DNA of 64,000 nucleotides, from NCBI RefSeq assembly GCF_003812745.1, contig NZ_CP033831.1, positions 496,001 through 560,000 on the forward strand. The letters are read 5' to 3'. The stretch comes from Serratia sp. FDAARGOS_506 (GTDB lineage Bacteria > Pseudomonadota > Gammaproteobacteria > Enterobacterales > Enterobacteriaceae). Position 1 is the stretch's first letter; each line of letters opens with the position of its first letter. Positions 28,565-40,600 of the stretch are shown here, one piece after another. A model generated the notes under the pieces. It made no database searches. It was not told where the DNA came from and saw only the letters and a list, made by a program, of their open reading frames with translations. The translations under genes and the position numbers were made by a program.

Positions 28565-29770
28565 ATGACGCCTTTTAACCCCAGCCTTTTTCGCCGACAG
28601 TTTCCCGCGCTCGCGCAGGACGGTATCTATCTGGACAGCGCCGCCACCGCGTTGAAACCGCAGGCGGTGATCGACGCCACGCAGCAATTTTATCGCGATG
28701 ACGCTGCCACCGTGCACCGCAGCCAGCATCGGGCGGCGCAGAATCTGACCGCCCGTTTCGAACGGGCGCGTGGCCAGGTGGCGCAGCTGATCAATGCGCC
28801 GTCGGCCGACGACATCGTTTGGACGCGCGGCACCACCGAGGCGATTAACCTGGTGGCGCAGAGTTACCTGCGTCCGCGTCTGCAGCCGGGCGATGAAATC
28901 CTGGTGAGCGAAGCGGAACACCACGCCAACCTTATCCCCTGGCTGATGGTGGCGGAGCAAACTGGCGCGCGGGTGGTGAAACTGCCGATAGGCACCGATC
29001 GGTTGCCGGATTTGACGCAGCTTCCCACCCTGCTCAACGACAAAACCCGCCTATTGGCGCTGGGGCAAATGTCCAACGTCACCGGCGGCTGCCCGGATCT
29101 GGCGTCGGCGGTCGCACTGGCGCATGCCGCCGGAGCACGCGTGATGATAGACGGCGCTCAGGGCGTGGTTCATGGCCCGGCCGACGTACAGCAACTCGAC
29201 ATCGATTTCTACGCCTTCTCCGGCCACAAGCTGTATGGCCCGACCGGCATCGGCGCGTTGTACGGCAAAACCGAGCTGCTGGCGCAGATGGCGCCGTGGC
29301 AAGGCGGCGGCAAAATGCTGACCCAGGCGTCGTTCGATGGCTTTACCCCGCAAAAACCGCCGCACTGCTTCGAAGCCGGCACGCCAAACATCGCCGGCGT
29401 GCTGGGGCTGGCTGCAGCGCTCTCCTGGCTGAGCGAACAGGACATGGCGGCAGCTGAGCGCTACAGCCGCGACCTGACGGACCAGGCGGAACAGCGGCTG
29501 GCGCAGTTGCCGGGCTTTCGCAGCTTCCGCAGCTCCGGCTCCAGCCTGCTGGCGTTCGACATCGCCGGCGTACACCACAGCGACATCGTCACGCTGCTGG
29601 CGGAGCAAGGCATTGCGCTGCGCGCCGGCCAACACTGCGCACAGCCGCTGATGGCGGCGTTAGGCGTCAGCGGCACGCTACGCGCATCGTTCGCCCCCTA
29701 CAATACGCAACAAGACGTCGATACGCTGGTCAGCGCGTTGACTCACGCCCTCGATCTGCTGGCCGATTGA
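28565..29770 (+). CDS. csdA: Cysteine desulfurase CsdA
   Basis: This 401-residue PLP enzyme of the SufS/CsdA group takes sulfur from cysteine and hands it to CsdE. The PLP lysine is Lys222 in [10 protein letters not shown], and the persulfide-forming Cys358 lies in RAGQHCAQP. Length equals E. coli CsdA (401). The ATG at 28565 gives [25 protein letters not shown]. It is followed by csdE with a gap of 19 bases, so they form an operon. An inverted repeat lies about 40 bases upstream of the start (see findings). Confidence 0.96.
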   Translation: MTPFNPSLFRRQFPALAQDGIYLDSAATALKPQAVIDATQQFYRDDAATVHRSQHRAAQNLTARFERARGQVAQLINAPSADDIVWTRGTTEAINLVAQSYLRPRLQPGDEILVSEAEHHANLIPWLMVAEQTGARVVKLPIGTDRLPDLTQLPTLLNDKTRLLALGQMSNVTGGCPDLASAVALAHAAGARVMIDGAQGVVHGPADVQQLDIDFYAFSGHKLYGPTGIGALYGKTELLAQMAPWQGGGKMLTQASFDGFTPQKPPHCFEAGTPNIAGVLGLAAALSWLSEQDMAAAERYSRDLTDQAEQRLAQLPGFRSFRSSGSSLLAFDIAGVHHSDIVTLLAEQGIALRAGQHCAQPLMAALGVSGTLRASFAPYNTQQDVDTLVSALTHALDLLAD

Positions 29771-29789
29771 CTTGATTCCCGGAGACGCT

Positions 29790-30224
29790 ATGCTCGCCCC
29801 CCATCCTTTTGGCCGAGAGGTCACCGCCGAAACGTTGATCGCCACCTTCAGCGCGCTGAAACAGTGGGAAGATCGCTACCGCCAGCTGATCATGCTCGCG
29901 AAACGGCTGCCGCCGCTGCCGGAGGCCTTGCGCAGTGAAGAAATGGCGTTGAGCGGGTGTGAGAACCGCGTCTGGTTGGGGCACCAGTTGCTGGAAGACG
30001 GCACGCTGCACTTCTATGGCGACAGCGAAGGCCGCATCGTGCGCGGCCTGCTGGCGGTGCTGCTGACCGAAGTGGAAGGGAAAACGCCGCAACAGATCGC
30101 TGCATTGGAGCCGCTGGCGCTGTTCGACCGCCTGGCATTGCGCGCGCAACTGAGCGCCACCCGCGCCAGCGGCCTGGCGGCGTTGGCCGCCGCCGTAAAG
30201 GCGATCGCCGCCCGTTACGCCTGA
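29790..30224 (+). CDS. csdE: Sulfur acceptor protein CsdE
   Basis: This 144-residue SufE-like protein accepts sulfur from CsdA and works with TcdA (CsdL). The acceptor Cys57 lies in [14 protein letters not shown] context ([10 protein letters not shown]), and [14 protein letters not shown] is the conserved helix. I chose the ATG at 29790 ([16 protein letters not shown]) because GGAG lies six bases before it; a TTG at 29772 is possible but less likely. E. coli CsdE has 147 residues. Its last 10 bases overlap the end of the convergent tcdA gene. Confidence 0.94.
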   Translation: MLAPHPFGREVTAETLIATFSALKQWEDRYRQLIMLAKRLPPLPEALRSEEMALSGCENRVWLGHQLLEDGTLHFYGDSEGRIVRGLLAVLLTEVEGKTPQQIAALEPLALFDRLALRAQLSATRASGLAALAAAVKAIAARYA

Positions 30225-31021
30225 CGCGCCGCCTTCGCCACCATCTTTTTCAGCGCGTGCGACACGGCGACGAAGCCGAAGGTCGCGGTGACCATGGTCG
30301 CCGCGCCGAATCCCGCATTGCAATCCATTCTTTTCGGCCCTTCCGCCGTGCTGCGCGAAGCGCACACCGAACCGTCCGGCTGCGGGTAAACCAGCGGTTC
30401 GCTGGAGAAGACGCAGTCGATGCCCAACTTGCCCTTACCGTTTTTCACCACGTTGAAATCGTGCTTCAACCGTTCACGCAGTTTGGCAGCCAGCGGATCC
30501 TGAATCGTTTTCGCCAGGTCGGCCACTTCGATCTTGGTCGGGTCAATCTGCCCGCCGGCGCCGCCGGTGGTCACCACCGGGATCTTGAAGCGGCGGCAGT
30601 ATGACAGCAACGCCGCCTTCGGCCGCACGCTGTCGATCGCGTCGATGACGTAGCTGAAGTTATGGTCCAGCAGCTCGGCGACGTTATCCGGGGTGATAAA
30701 ATCATCGATGCAGGTCACCCGGCATTCCGGGTTGATCGCCAGGATACGCTCCGCCATCACCTCGGTTTTCGATTGCCCAACGTGTTGGCGCAATGCGTGG
30801 ATCTGGCGATTGGTATTGGTGACGCAAACATCATCCATGTCGATCAGGGTGATGGCGCCGATGCCGGTGCGCGCCAGTGCCTCAGCCGCCCAGGAACCCA
30901 CGCCGCCGATGCCGATCACGCAGATGTGCGCCTGCGCGAACACCGCCAGCGCCTGCTGGCCATACAACCGCGCCGTGCCGCCGAAACGCTGCAGATAGGC
31001 TTCCGAATAAGCTGTGCTCAT
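30215..31021 (-). CDS. tcdA: tRNA threonylcarbamoyladenosine dehydratase
   Basis: This 268-residue E1-like enzyme (CsdL, YgdL) uses ATP to cyclise t6A to ct6A at position 37 of tRNAs that read ANN codons. The nucleotide-binding loop is [18 protein letters not shown] (about residues 34-51), and [15 protein letters not shown] is conserved. Length matches E. coli TcdA (268). The ATG at 31021 gives [21 protein letters not shown]. It is convergent with csdE, which encodes a partner in sulfur relay, and follows mltA after a hairpin. Confidence 0.95.
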   Translation of the reverse strand: MSTAYSEAYLQRFGGTARLYGQQALAVFAQAHICVIGIGGVGSWAAEALARTGIGAITLIDMDDVCVTNTNRQIHALRQHVGQSKTEVMAERILAINPECRVTCIDDFITPDNVAELLDHNFSYVIDAIDSVRPKAALLSYCRRFKIPVVTTGGAGGQIDPTKIEVADLAKTIQDPLAAKLRERLKHDFNVVKNGKGKLGIDCVFSSEPLVYPQPDGSVCASRSTAEGPKRMDCNAGFGAATMVTATFGFVAVSHALKKMVAKAARQA

Positions 31022-31053
31022 AACGCTTTAATTACCTTCGTAATGCAAATGAT

Positions 31054-31076
31054 AAGGGCCGGAAAATCCGGCCCTT
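31054..31076 (-). terminator. Hairpin between mltA and tcdA
   Basis: A perfect 9-bp inverted repeat (AAGGGCCGG / CCGGCCCTT) with a 5-nt loop lies in the 84-base spacer after mltA. The downstream T-tract on the minus strand is weak (ATCATTTG), so termination may be partial. Confidence 0.6.
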
Positions 31077-31105
31077 GCGGGTCAATCTTTTCACGCCGTA
31101 TGCGT

Positions 31106-32242
31106 TTACCGGGTGACCAGCAACGAACCGCCGCCGTTTGGCTGATTGGCGCTGAACAGCTGGCCACCGCCGTTGTTCTTCAGCACCCAGACGCGGCCGT
31201 AGTGGTTGTAGTACCCCGCCGAGTGGCCGGCTTCCGGCCCGATGCCCTGATACATGTCAAAATGCTGGCCCTTGATGGCGCCGCCCACATCGAGCGCGAC
31301 CATCAGGCGCATCTCGTATTTTCCCGTGAATTTACCCTTGTTGTCCAGCAGCGGCACTTCGGCCAGCAGCGTGGTGCCCGCCGGGATCAGCGAACGGTCG
31401 GAGGCCACCGAGGCTTTGGCGATCAGCGGCACCGCGCTGGCGCCTTTCACCGGCGCAAAAGCTTCCGGGCGGAAGAACACGAACGACGGGTTCTGCTCCA
31501 GCAGCTCGCGCACCTCTGCGGCGCTGTGGGTATCCGCCCACTGACGGATCGCCTGCATCGACATGTCCGCCTTGGCCACTTCGCCGCGATCGATAAGCAC
31601 CTTGCCGATGCTGCGGTAGGCGTGGCCGTTCTTGCCGCCGTAGCCGAAGAACACCAGCGGCTGGCCGTTGCCGTAGTCGACATAGCCACTGCCCTGGACT
31701 TCCATCATGAAGTTGTCCATCAGCGAGTTGGTGTAAGCGATGATATAGCGATCGTCGAGCGCGCCGGAATAGATGCCCGCGCGATCCGGCAAGCGGCCCC
31801 TGCCCTTCGGCGGCATGCGGTACAGCGGATAACGGAACTCGCCCTGTTGGGTATAGCGCGCCTGCACCACCGGCGTGTAATAGCCGGTAAACTGCACGTT
31901 GCCGTAATTGTCGACGCCTTCCATCTGGTAAGCACTGAGGCCGTACTGGCTCAGCATGCGCGTGTCGGCGCCGGACGCCATCCAGCTTTGCACCGCCTGA
32001 TAGGTGCTGTTGTTGCGGTTAAACAGCGAAGGCGACGCGTACTTGATCTCCATCAGCTGATCCGAGTAGTCCTTGGCGTTGACCGGCGAACCTTTGGCGT
32101 TGGGCTGATTGACCAGCTCAAGCGATTGATCCAGACGGCCGTCTTTATATTGCTGACCCCGATCGGTCGGCTTGGACGAACAGCCCGCCAACACCGCCAC
32201 TACCAACCCGCCCAGCAGGTATTTGCCCCAACGTCCTTTCAT
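31106..32242 (-). CDS. mltA: Membrane-bound lytic murein transglycosylase A
   Basis: This 378-residue outer-membrane lipoprotein cleaves peptidoglycan glycan strands and forms 1,6-anhydromuropeptides. It has a lipoprotein signal (MKGRWGKYLLGGLVVAVLAGC, acylated Cys21 followed by Ser), the MltA domain, and a C-terminal 3D domain with ALDVGGAIKGQHFDMYQG, which holds the catalytic Asp. I chose the ATG at 32242 (MKGRWGKYLL), as in E. coli; an upstream in-frame start at 32257 is not family-like. It is divergent from the tRNA cluster. Confidence 0.95.
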   Translation of the reverse strand: MKGRWGKYLLGGLVVAVLAGCSSKPTDRGQQYKDGRLDQSLELVNQPNAKGSPVNAKDYSDQLMEIKYASPSLFNRNNSTYQAVQSWMASGADTRMLSQYGLSAYQMEGVDNYGNVQFTGYYTPVVQARYTQQGEFRYPLYRMPPKGRGRLPDRAGIYSGALDDRYIIAYTNSLMDNFMMEVQGSGYVDYGNGQPLVFFGYGGKNGHAYRSIGKVLIDRGEVAKADMSMQAIRQWADTHSAAEVRELLEQNPSFVFFRPEAFAPVKGASAVPLIAKASVASDRSLIPAGTTLLAEVPLLDNKGKFTGKYEMRLMVALDVGGAIKGQHFDMYQGIGPEAGHSAGYYNHYGRVWVLKNNGGGQLFSANQPNGGGSLLVTR

Positions 32243-32416
32243 CGCACACACTCTCAAACTGATATGATCTACCGGCTGAACGATAACAAACGCTCATTGA
32301 TAAAGGAATCGCTGCAAATAAAAAAAGCCGCACGGAGGATGGTGATGAAAAAGAAGGCAAATTGCGGGCAAATCCAGCAGAAAAACGGGTTTAGGCCAAT
32401 AAAATGCAAAAAGGGT

Positions 32417-32444
32417 TTGCAACAAAACGCATGGAGAGTATAGT
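32417..32444 (+). promoter_or_regulatory. Promoter of the initiator-tRNA cluster
   Basis: TTGCAA (32417-32422) and TATAGT (32439-32444) are 16 bases apart and are followed by a GC-rich discriminator (GCGC), as is usual for growth-rate and stringently controlled tRNA promoters. The first tRNA starts 15 bases downstream. Confidence 0.75.
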
Positions 32445-32458
32445 GCGCATCCATCGGA

Positions 32459-32535
<77 letters not shown>

Positions 32536-32592
32536 ACCGATGCCGCATTAGCGGTATTTGCGTTTGGCTTCGATAACAAAGTATTATACGGA

Positions 32593-32669
<77 letters not shown>

Positions 32670-32734
32670 ACCGAATGTCGTACCAGCGGCATAATATGAA
32701 CGGTGGTTTCGTAGTAATACAGCATCAAGACGGA

Positions 32735-32811
<77 letters not shown>

Positions 32812-32832
32812 ACTCTTGATGAAAACAGATAA

Positions 32833-32854
32833 GCACCCTGACGGGTGTTTTTTT
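32833..32854 (+). terminator. Rho-independent terminator of the tRNA cluster
   Basis: The stem CACCC / GGGTG with a 4-nt loop is followed by seven T residues, 22 bases after the third tRNA. Confidence 0.88.
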
Positions 32855-32901
32855 GTATCTGTAATCCGCGAAAATAGCCGGGCTCGCGCCCGGCCCTGCC
32901 G

Positions 32902-34155
32902 TTATCGGCTCGCCAGCGCACCGCCGTTGGCGAAATAAGCCTTGATGCCCGCCAGAATCGACTCCGCCACCTGCTGCTGGAAATGGCTGGTACGCAGCTT
33001 GCGCTCCTCTTCGATGTTGCTGATAAATGCCGTTTCCACCAGGATCGACGGGATATCGGGCGCTTTCAACACCGCAAAACCGGCCTGATCGACGCGATTC
33101 TTGTGCAACCGGTTGATTTTCCCCATCCGATTCAACACTTCCTTACCGAACTTCAGGCTGTCGTTGATGGTCGCGGTTTGGATCAGATCGAACATGGTGT
33201 GGTCGAGATAACGGTCGCCGCTCTTGCTGACGCCCCCGATTTGGTCCGAAGCATTCTGCGTCTGAGCCAGGAACTTGGCCGCCGAGCTGGTGGCGCCCTT
33301 GGTAGACAACGCGAACACCGATGAACCGCGCGCTGCGCGGCTGGTAAAAGCGTCGGCGTGAATCGAAACGAACAGATCCGCGCGCTGCTTGCGCGCCTTG
33401 GCGACGCGCACCTTGAGCGGGATAAACACGTCTTCGTTGCGCGTCATGAACACCTTCATGTTCGGCTCGCGCTTGATCATGGCGCTCAGCTTGCGGGCAA
33501 TCTGCAATACGATGTCTTTCTCACGCGTCTTGTACTTGCCGATAGCGCCGGGATCTTCACCACCGTGGCCGGGATCCAGCATGATGACGATCGGCCGATC
33601 GCGCCCCGCTTTGCCGGCCTGCGGCGCTTCCGGCGGCAGCGTACGCTCCAGATCGCCCTTGTTGTAATCTTCCAGTAACGCCAGTAGCGGATCATACTCC
33701 TCGCCGCCGCTGCCGACCTTGGTCGGGTAGAGATCCATCACCAGACGGTTGCGATACTCCGGCACCGGCGCCAACGTGAAAATATGCGGGCTGACGCTCT
33801 GCTTGAGCTCCAGCACCAACCGCACGGTATTCTGATCGAACTGGCCGACGCGCGCCTGCTTGAGATAAGGGTCGTCGGCGCGCACCTGCCCGGCGATGCC
33901 TTTCAGCACGCTGTTGAGGTGAACGCCTTCGATGTCCACCACCACGCGATCGGGATTGGTCAGCGCAAACTGCTTGTATTTCAGCTCGACATTGGATTCC
34001 AGCGTGACGCGGGTATAGGTAGAAGATGGCCAGACGCGCACGGCGATCACGTGCGATGATGCGGCGAAGCCCGTACGACTCACACTCAGCAACCAGCTGG
34101 CGGCAACGCCCTGTAATAAACGACGGCGGCCCAGATTGTGATTAGAGTTTGGCAT
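32902..34155 (-). CDS. amiC: N-acetylmuramoyl-L-alanine amidase AmiC
   Basis: This 417-residue periplasmic zinc amidase splits septal peptidoglycan during cell separation and is activated by NlpD. A twin-arginine signal ([16 protein letters not shown]) sends it through Tat. It is followed by an AMIN domain (about residues 35-150) that targets the septum, and an Amidase_3 domain in which [13 protein letters not shown] holds the first zinc ligands and VETAFISN the catalytic Glu. I chose the ATG at 34155 ([16 protein letters not shown]), giving exactly the E. coli length with a CCGGAG ribosome site; the frame is open to 34233. It is divergent from argA. Confidence 0.95.
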   Translation of the reverse strand: MPNSNHNLGRRRLLQGVAASWLLSVSRTGFAASSHVIAVRVWPSSTYTRVTLESNVELKYKQFALTNPDRVVVDIEGVHLNSVLKGIAGQVRADDPYLKQARVGQFDQNTVRLVLELKQSVSPHIFTLAPVPEYRNRLVMDLYPTKVGSGGEEYDPLLALLEDYNKGDLERTLPPEAPQAGKAGRDRPIVIMLDPGHGGEDPGAIGKYKTREKDIVLQIARKLSAMIKREPNMKVFMTRNEDVFIPLKVRVAKARKQRADLFVSIHADAFTSRAARGSSVFALSTKGATSSAAKFLAQTQNASDQIGGVSKSGDRYLDHTMFDLIQTATINDSLKFGKEVLNRMGKINRLHKNRVDQAGFAVLKAPDIPSILVETAFISNIEEERKLRTSHFQQQVAESILAGIKAYFANGGALASR

Positions 34156-34345
34156 GCGGCTCCGGCAGTAATAGCTGTTTACAACAGATGAAAAAAACAC
34201 CAATAAAATGGGGATGCCGAAAACTTTAACCAATCATTCCAGCCCTGTCATCAGAAAATCTTTTTATGGTTTTTCAATTTATTAACGATTTAGCACCCTT
34301 AGCACACTCTTCATGACGATTTCTCGCTTGCCATTGGCGCAATAA

Positions 34346-34383
34346 AAGAATAAAAATACAAAAATACCGTATAAATATGCAAA
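34346..34383 (+). promoter_or_regulatory. argA operator (two ARG boxes)
   Basis: Two adjacent A/T-rich imperfect palindromes (AAGAATAAAAATACA and CCGTATAAATATGCA) resemble the paired 18-bp ARG boxes bound by the arginine repressor ArgR at E. coli argA. They overlap the likely promoter, whose -35 may be TTGCCA at 34329-34334. The second box covers an ATG at 34377, which argues against that codon being the argA start. Confidence 0.7.
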
Positions 34384-34394
34384 AGAGGTTTGTC

Positions 34395-35720
34395 GTGAAG
34401 GAACGTAGTACAGAGCTGGTGCAAGGATTCCGTCACTCAGTCCCCTATATCAATGCCCACCGCGGCAAGACGTTTGTCATCATGCTCGGCGGGGAAGCCA
34501 TCGAACACGAGAATTTCTCCAACATCGTCAACGACATCGGGCTGCTGCATAGCCTGGGCATTCGCCTGGTGGTGGTTTACGGCGCGCGGCCGCAGATCGA
34601 CGCCAATCTGGCGCAGCATAACTATGAGCCGATTTACCACAAGCACACCCGCGTAACCGACGCCCATACGCTTGAGCTGGTCAAGCAGGCCGCCGGTTTG
34701 TTGCAGCTCGATATCACCGCCCGGCTGTCGATGAGCCTCAACAACACGCCGCTACAAGGTGCGCATATCAACGTGGTCAGCGGCAACTTCATCATCGCGC
34801 AGCCTCTGGGCGTCGATGACGGCATCGACTACTGCCACAGTGGCCGCATTCGCCGCATCGATGAAGACGCGATCCACCGCCAGCTCGACAGCAACGCCAT
34901 CGTGCTGATCGGTCCGGTCGCGGTTTCAGTCACCGGCGAGAGCTTCAACCTGACCTCGGAAGAGGTGGCTACCCAGCTGGCGATCAAGCTGAAAGCGGAA
35001 AAAATGATCGGTTTCTGCTCCTCGCAGGGCGTGACCGACGCGGAAGGCAACATCCTTTCCGAGCTGTTCCCCAACGACGCACAAAAGCGCCTTGAAGAGC
35101 TCGAGGAAGGCGGCGACTACCATTCCGGCACCGTGCGCTTCCTGCGCGGCGCGGTGAAAGGCTGCCGCAGCGGCGTGCGCCGCAGCCACCTGATCAGCTA
35201 CCAAGAGGACGGTGCGCTGGTGCAGGAACTGTTCTCGCGCGACGGCATCGGCACCCAAATCGTGATGGAGAGCGCCGAACAGGTGCGCCGTGCGACGATC
35301 AACGATATCGGCGGCATCCTGGAACTGATTCGGCCGCTCGAGCAGCAGGGTATTCTGGTGCGCCGTTCGCGTGAACAGCTGGAGATGGAGATCGACAAGT
35401 TCACCATTATCGAACGCGACAACCTGACCATCGCCTGCGCGGCGCTGTACCCGTTCTTAGAGGAAAAAATCGGTGAGATGGCCTGCGTGGCGGTGCATCC
35501 CGATTACCGCAGTTCTTCGCGCGGCGAGATGCTGCTGCAGCGGGTGGAAAATCAGGCGCGGCAGATGGGGCTGAAGAAGCTGTTCGTGCTGACCACCCGC
35601 AGCATCCACTGGTTCCAGGAGCGTGGCTTCACCCCGGCGGAAGTCGACGTGCTGCCGATGCAAAAGCAGGCGCTGTACAACTACCAGCGCCGCTCCAAAA
35701 TCCTGCTGGCAGACCTGTAA
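34395..35720 (+). CDS. argA: N-acetylglutamate synthase
   Basis: This 441-residue enzyme makes N-acetylglutamate from glutamate and acetyl-CoA, the first step of arginine synthesis, and is inhibited by arginine. It has an N-terminal amino-acid-kinase domain ([27 protein letters not shown]) and a C-terminal GNAT acetyltransferase domain (about residues 295-441, with [21 protein letters not shown] as the acetyl-CoA site). I chose the GTG at 34395 ([17 protein letters not shown]) because AGAGG lies at good spacing and the E. coli gene also starts with GTG at this point. An ATG at 34377 would add six residues but lies in the ArgR operator. Confidence 0.95.
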   Translation: MKERSTELVQGFRHSVPYINAHRGKTFVIMLGGEAIEHENFSNIVNDIGLLHSLGIRLVVVYGARPQIDANLAQHNYEPIYHKHTRVTDAHTLELVKQAAGLLQLDITARLSMSLNNTPLQGAHINVVSGNFIIAQPLGVDDGIDYCHSGRIRRIDEDAIHRQLDSNAIVLIGPVAVSVTGESFNLTSEEVATQLAIKLKAEKMIGFCSSQGVTDAEGNILSELFPNDAQKRLEELEEGGDYHSGTVRFLRGAVKGCRSGVRRSHLISYQEDGALVQELFSRDGIGTQIVMESAEQVRRATINDIGGILELIRPLEQQGILVRRSREQLEMEIDKFTIIERDNLTIACAALYPFLEEKIGEMACVAVHPDYRSSSRGEMLLQRVENQARQMGLKKLFVLTTRSIHWFQERGFTPAEVDVLPMQKQALYNYQRRSKILLADL

Positions 35721-35757
35721 TTCACGCGGGCGCGGCCGTTGCCGCGCTCCTTCCCGT

Positions 35758-37608
35758 TTATTCCGTCACCTGCAACCGCTCAGCCAATCCGCTGCGGCGC
35801 TGGGTCGGCGTGCGAATGGCCCGCAGCAGCACCGCCTCTGTGGCATACAGCGAAAGCTGCTTACGTGCGCGAGTAATCGCGGTATAGACCAATTCACGCG
35901 TCAGCACCGGCAGGAAATGGTTCGGCAACACCAGAACCGTATGGTCAAACTCCGAGCCCTGGGACTTGTGCACCGTCATGGCATACGCGGTTTCATGCGC
36001 CGGCAAACGGCTTGGCTGCACCGACTTGATGCTGCCGTCCGGCAGTTGGAAATGCACGCGCAGATCGCCGTGCTCATCCGGCAGCGTAATGCCTATATCC
36101 CCATTGAACAGCCCCAGCGCGCTGTCATTGCGGCCGATCATCACCGGCCGCCCTTGGTACCAGCGGCCCAGTACACCCGGCTTACGCTCAATCAAACCGG
36201 CGCGCTGTAGCCCGAGCTCAATACGTTCATTCAGGCCGGCAACGCCGAACGGCCCTTCACGCAGCGCACACAGCACCTGAAAACGGCCAAAGGCCGCCAG
36301 CACCGCCACCGCGTCCGCGCCTTCGGCGGTGAGCCGCAGATAGTCGCGATAGCCCGCCACGCAGACATCCAACAGCGCCTGATACTCTTCGCTCGTCGCC
36401 AGCGCATAGCCCGCGACATCGCCGAAACTGCCGTTCAAGGCCATTAGCGCACGATCCCCCGCACCGGCGTTGACCGCCAACGCCAACTGACCGATGCCGG
36501 AGCGGGCGTCAAAGCGATAGCTCTTGCGCAGCAGACACAGGCTGTCACGCACCGTTGCTTCCGCGTCGGCCTGCTGCCCAGCGAGCGAACAGCCGGTCAG
36601 GCGGCTCAGCTCTGCGGCACGCGCATCGCTGTATCCCTGCTCGGCAAAACGGCAAATATCGCCCAGCACCGCGCCGGCCTCCACCGAGGCCAACTGATCG
36701 CGGTCGCCGAGGAAAATCACCCGCGCCCGATCGGGCAGCGCGGCAATCAGGCGTGCCATCATCGGCAGGTCGACCATCGAGGCCTCATCCACCACCAGCA
36801 CATCCAAATGCAGCCGGTTGCCACGGTGATAGCGCATGCGCTGACTGTTCGGTTGCGCCCCCAACAGACGGTGCAACGTCGCCGCCTCTGTCGGGAACAG
36901 CGCTTGCTGAGCCGGGGTCAGCGACAACTGACGGCTGGCGCTGCCAAGCGACTCCGTCAGGCGCGCCGCCGCCTTGCCGGTCGGTGCCGCCAGTTGGATA
37001 CGCAAACGCGCGCTTTCATCCAGCTGCACCAGCGCCGCCAACAGTTTGGCGACGGTGGTAGTTTTACCGGTACCAGGCCCACCGGAAATCACCGCGATGC
37101 GCCGCGTGGCGGCCACCGCGGCGGCGATTTTCTGCCAATCGGGTTCGCCGCTTGCCGCGCCGAACAAACGGTCGAGAATAGTACGCAGCTCAGCCTCCGG
37201 CACCGCCAGTGACTCGCCTTCGCCGCCGATAAACGCCGCCACTTCACCTTCGTTTTGCCACATGCGTTGCAGATACAGGCGCGGCCCGCGCAGCACCAGC
37301 GGCGTAGCGCCGCTGCCGTCCCCGACCGCCGCGCTGGCCGCCAGGCGCCGTTGCCAATGCGCGCTATCCGGCCGCCCGGCCGCCTCCCACGCCGCCAGCG
37401 CCAACGCCGGCTGGCGCCCTTCAAACAGCGTGTCAGCCTGCAGTTGTTCCAGCATCAGGCAAACGTGACCGGCCCCCGCCTCTGCGCTCAGGCAGGCGGC
37501 GGCCAACAAAATATCGGGCTCGTCGTCGTTCGCCACCACGCGGGCGAACTGCACGTCCAGCGGGCGCAGCGCGCCAAGCGCCACAGCCTGCTCCAGCAGT
37601 GCGATCAT
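35758..37608 (-). CDS. recD: Exonuclease V, subunit alpha (RecD)
   Basis: This 616-residue subunit is the fast 5'-3' helicase of RecBCD, the enzyme that processes double-strand breaks up to Chi. The Walker A motif GGPGTGKT is at residues 176-183, the Walker B-like motif is [13 protein letters not shown], and [21 protein letters not shown] is helicase motif V/Va near the C-terminus. Length is close to E. coli RecD (608). Its ATG at 37608 overlaps the end of recB by 4 bases (ATGA), so translation is coupled. Confidence 0.97.
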   Translation of the reverse strand: MIALLEQAVALGALRPLDVQFARVVANDDEPDILLAAACLSAEAGAGHVCLMLEQLQADTLFEGRQPALALAAWEAAGRPDSAHWQRRLAASAAVGDGSGATPLVLRGPRLYLQRMWQNEGEVAAFIGGEGESLAVPEAELRTILDRLFGAASGEPDWQKIAAAVAATRRIAVISGGPGTGKTTTVAKLLAALVQLDESARLRIQLAAPTGKAAARLTESLGSASRQLSLTPAQQALFPTEAATLHRLLGAQPNSQRMRYHRGNRLHLDVLVVDEASMVDLPMMARLIAALPDRARVIFLGDRDQLASVEAGAVLGDICRFAEQGYSDARAAELSRLTGCSLAGQQADAEATVRDSLCLLRKSYRFDARSGIGQLALAVNAGAGDRALMALNGSFGDVAGYALATSEEYQALLDVCVAGYRDYLRLTAEGADAVAVLAAFGRFQVLCALREGPFGVAGLNERIELGLQRAGLIERKPGVLGRWYQGRPVMIGRNDSALGLFNGDIGITLPDEHGDLRVHFQLPDGSIKSVQPSRLPAHETAYAMTVHKSQGSEFDHTVLVLPNHFLPVLTRELVYTAITRARKQLSLYATEAVLLRAIRTPTQRRSGLAERLQVTE

Positions 37609-40600
37609 GATCCTTCCTCCGTCACCGCAGCTTCGCCGCTGAACAAGCGATCCATCCCTTCCACCAACTCAAACTCGGGGAGACAGGTGAAAATGCCGTT
37701 GCCCGGGTGCGCTGCATCCACACCGCGCAGGAACAGATAAATCACCCCGCCAAAATGGCGCCGATAATCGTAATCCGGCAACCGATGACGCAGATAACGA
37801 TGCAGCGCCAGCGTATACAGCTGGTATTGCAGATCGTAACGATGCTCCGCCATCGCCTGCTCCATCGCCGGCTGGGTATAGGCGCTGCTGTCTTCCCCCA
37901 GCCAGTTGGACTTGTAGTCCAGCAGGTAGTATTTGCCCTGCCAACAGAACACCAGGTCGATAAAGCCTTTCAGCATGCCCTGCACCTGATGAAAATCCAG
38001 CGCCGGACAGCGGGCGGAAAGCGGATCGTAACGCTTCACCAGGGCATCGAGCTCCTTCGCCTGCAACAGCCGGTTGATCGGCAAATAGAACTGCAGCTCG
38101 GCCTGCTTGTGCTGCGGTGCCAGCGCCGCCAGCGTCACGCCGCTGTCATCGAGCGACGTATTGAGCAATACCTGCATCCACGCCAGCAAAATCGGCTGCC
38201 AATGTTCGGCGAACCCTTGCTGCTGCAGCTGTTCCAGCAGCCACTGTTCGTCGAGCGGCTGGGTGAAGTCCAGCGTTTCAAACAGGCTGTGCAGGAAGGT
38301 GCCGGGCGTTGCGCCGCGCGGGAAGGTATGTGGTGTAAGCGCTGGCTCACTTTCTTCCCCGCGCTCGCCCGCAGCGTCGACATCCAAACGCGGCAGCAGA
38401 TCCTGCATCAGGCTCGCGCCGTGCTGCTGCAAACCGGTATAGCTGGTCACTCGCCAAAAATCCTGGATCCGCCGGGTAAAACTTTTCGCCGCCAGCGCTT
38501 CAGCCAGTGCCGCCTGGGGCTGCCAGGGCGACTCGTCCGGCGGTTCCACCAGAGACAGCGCGATGCCGCCGCCCGCCAATTGCTGCAACCGCTCCTGCAG
38601 ATACACGGCGTCGCCGGCCCGCCCGCCCTGCACCAGATAACCCAATGCGCTGCGGTGCAGATCGGTATCGCCCTGTTTCTTGCGCGTACCCTGGAACAAC
38701 GGTGCGATGCCGATGCTGCAGTGGTACACCGAACGGGTCAGCGCCACGTACAGCAGGCGCAAGTCTTCCGCCAACCGCTCCTCCTCTGCCCAAGCCTGGC
38801 TCTCTTCATTGGCGTCGAGATCCAGCAATGCCTGGAAGCTGTGGCGATCGTGATACAGCGCCTGTTGCTGCTGGCGGAAATTGCCGACGAACGGCAGCCA
38901 CACCAGATCGAATTCCAGCCCCTTGGACTTGTGGATGGTGATCACCTGCACCAGATGCCGGTCACTCTCCAGTCGCAGCTGCTGATTATCGGACTGGCGA
39001 TTAGGCTGGGCAATCTGCTGCGCCAGCCAGCGCACCAGCGCATGTTCGCTGTCGAGCTGCGCCGCCGCCTCCTGCAACAGCTCCCCCAGGTGCAGCACGT
39101 CGGTCAATCGACGCTCGCCGCCGGCGCTGGCCAGCAGGTTCTCCGCCAGCTGGCGCGCTTTCATCACCTCGCTCAGCATCGGCAACACGCCGCGGCGCAG
39201 CCAGAGCGTGCGGTAGTAGTCGAACTCGTTAACCAGCGCGTCCCAGGCGCGCTCATCGCGGCTCAGGCCGTCCAGCGTCGGCGCGTCCAACCCCATCAGC
39301 CCGGTGGCCATGGCGCTGCGCAGCGTGCGCTCCTGTTCCGGCGCCAACACTGCCTGCAGTAACCACAGCAGATCTTTGGCCTCCGGGGTGTCGAACACGC
39401 TGTCGCGGTTGGACAGGTAGACCGACGGAATAGAAAGCGCGCTCAGCGCATCGCGCACCAACGCCGCCTCATTGCGGCTGCGCACCAGCACCGTGATATC
39501 GGAAGCTTGTACCGGCCGTGGCTCCTTGCCAACATGCAGCCACGCCTGGCCCTGCTGCCCAGCGCTGAGCCAGTCGCGAATTTGCGTGGCGCACAGGCGC
39601 GCCATCACCTGTTGGTAATCACTTACACCGGCGCCTTCCCCCTGCTGCAGCCAGAACTGCATCGCCGGTTGCGGCTTGCCGTGCAGATCAAACGCCAGCC
39701 CTTGGTTCTTTTCCGCCGCGTTAACCTCAATAAAGGGGATTTGGCCGAACAGGAAAGGCTTTTCTACCTGAGAAAACAGGTGATTGACGCTGGCGACCAT
39801 CGACGGCGACGAGCGCCAGTTGGTCTCCAGCGTATAGTGGGCGCTCACCTCTGAACGCGCCCGCATATAGGTAAAGATATCAGCGCCGCGGAAGGCGTAA
39901 ATCGCCTGCTTGGGATCGCCGATCAGCAGCAGGCCGCAATCGGGCCGGCCGACGTAAAGTTTTTGAAAGATGCGATATTGTTGCGGATCGGTATCCTGGA
40001 ACTCATCGATCATCGCCACCGGGTAGCGCTGGCGGATCGCCTGCGCCAGCTGTTCACCACCGCCGCTTTGCAGGGCGCCGTCCAGCCGGCTGAGCAGGTC
40101 GTCAAACCCCAGCTCGGCGCGTTGGCGCTTTTCTTGTTGAATGGAGGTGCGAATCTCACTGAGCGCGCGCGCCATGATCAGGTCGCGCAGCGTCAACGGT
40201 TCATCGAACAACTCGTCGATCGCCGTGAACAGCGCATGCCGCGGCGGTTCGCCTTTCTTGGTCTTCTCCAGCAGCACCGACTGGCGAAATTTATCCAGCT
40301 CCTTCGGCAGCTGGTAGTCCTGAGTCTCCAACCCGCTCCATTCGCCGACCTTGTTCAGCCAGTTCGGCAGGTGTTTGCTGCTGTAACTGCGTTTATCGAC
40401 GCCGGACTGGGCGATCAACGCCTCCAGCTCACCCGCCGCCGCCCGCCATTGCGCCTTGATGGCATCGATGCGCGCGACAATCTGCTCGTGGCGCATCAGA
40501 ACGGTTTCTTCCTCTTTCGGCGGCCGGCGCAGCGCCGGCGCTTCACCGTGCAGATAGCCGGAGAGATCGGCCAGCAACGCTTCCGGGCCGCTCCACTCTT

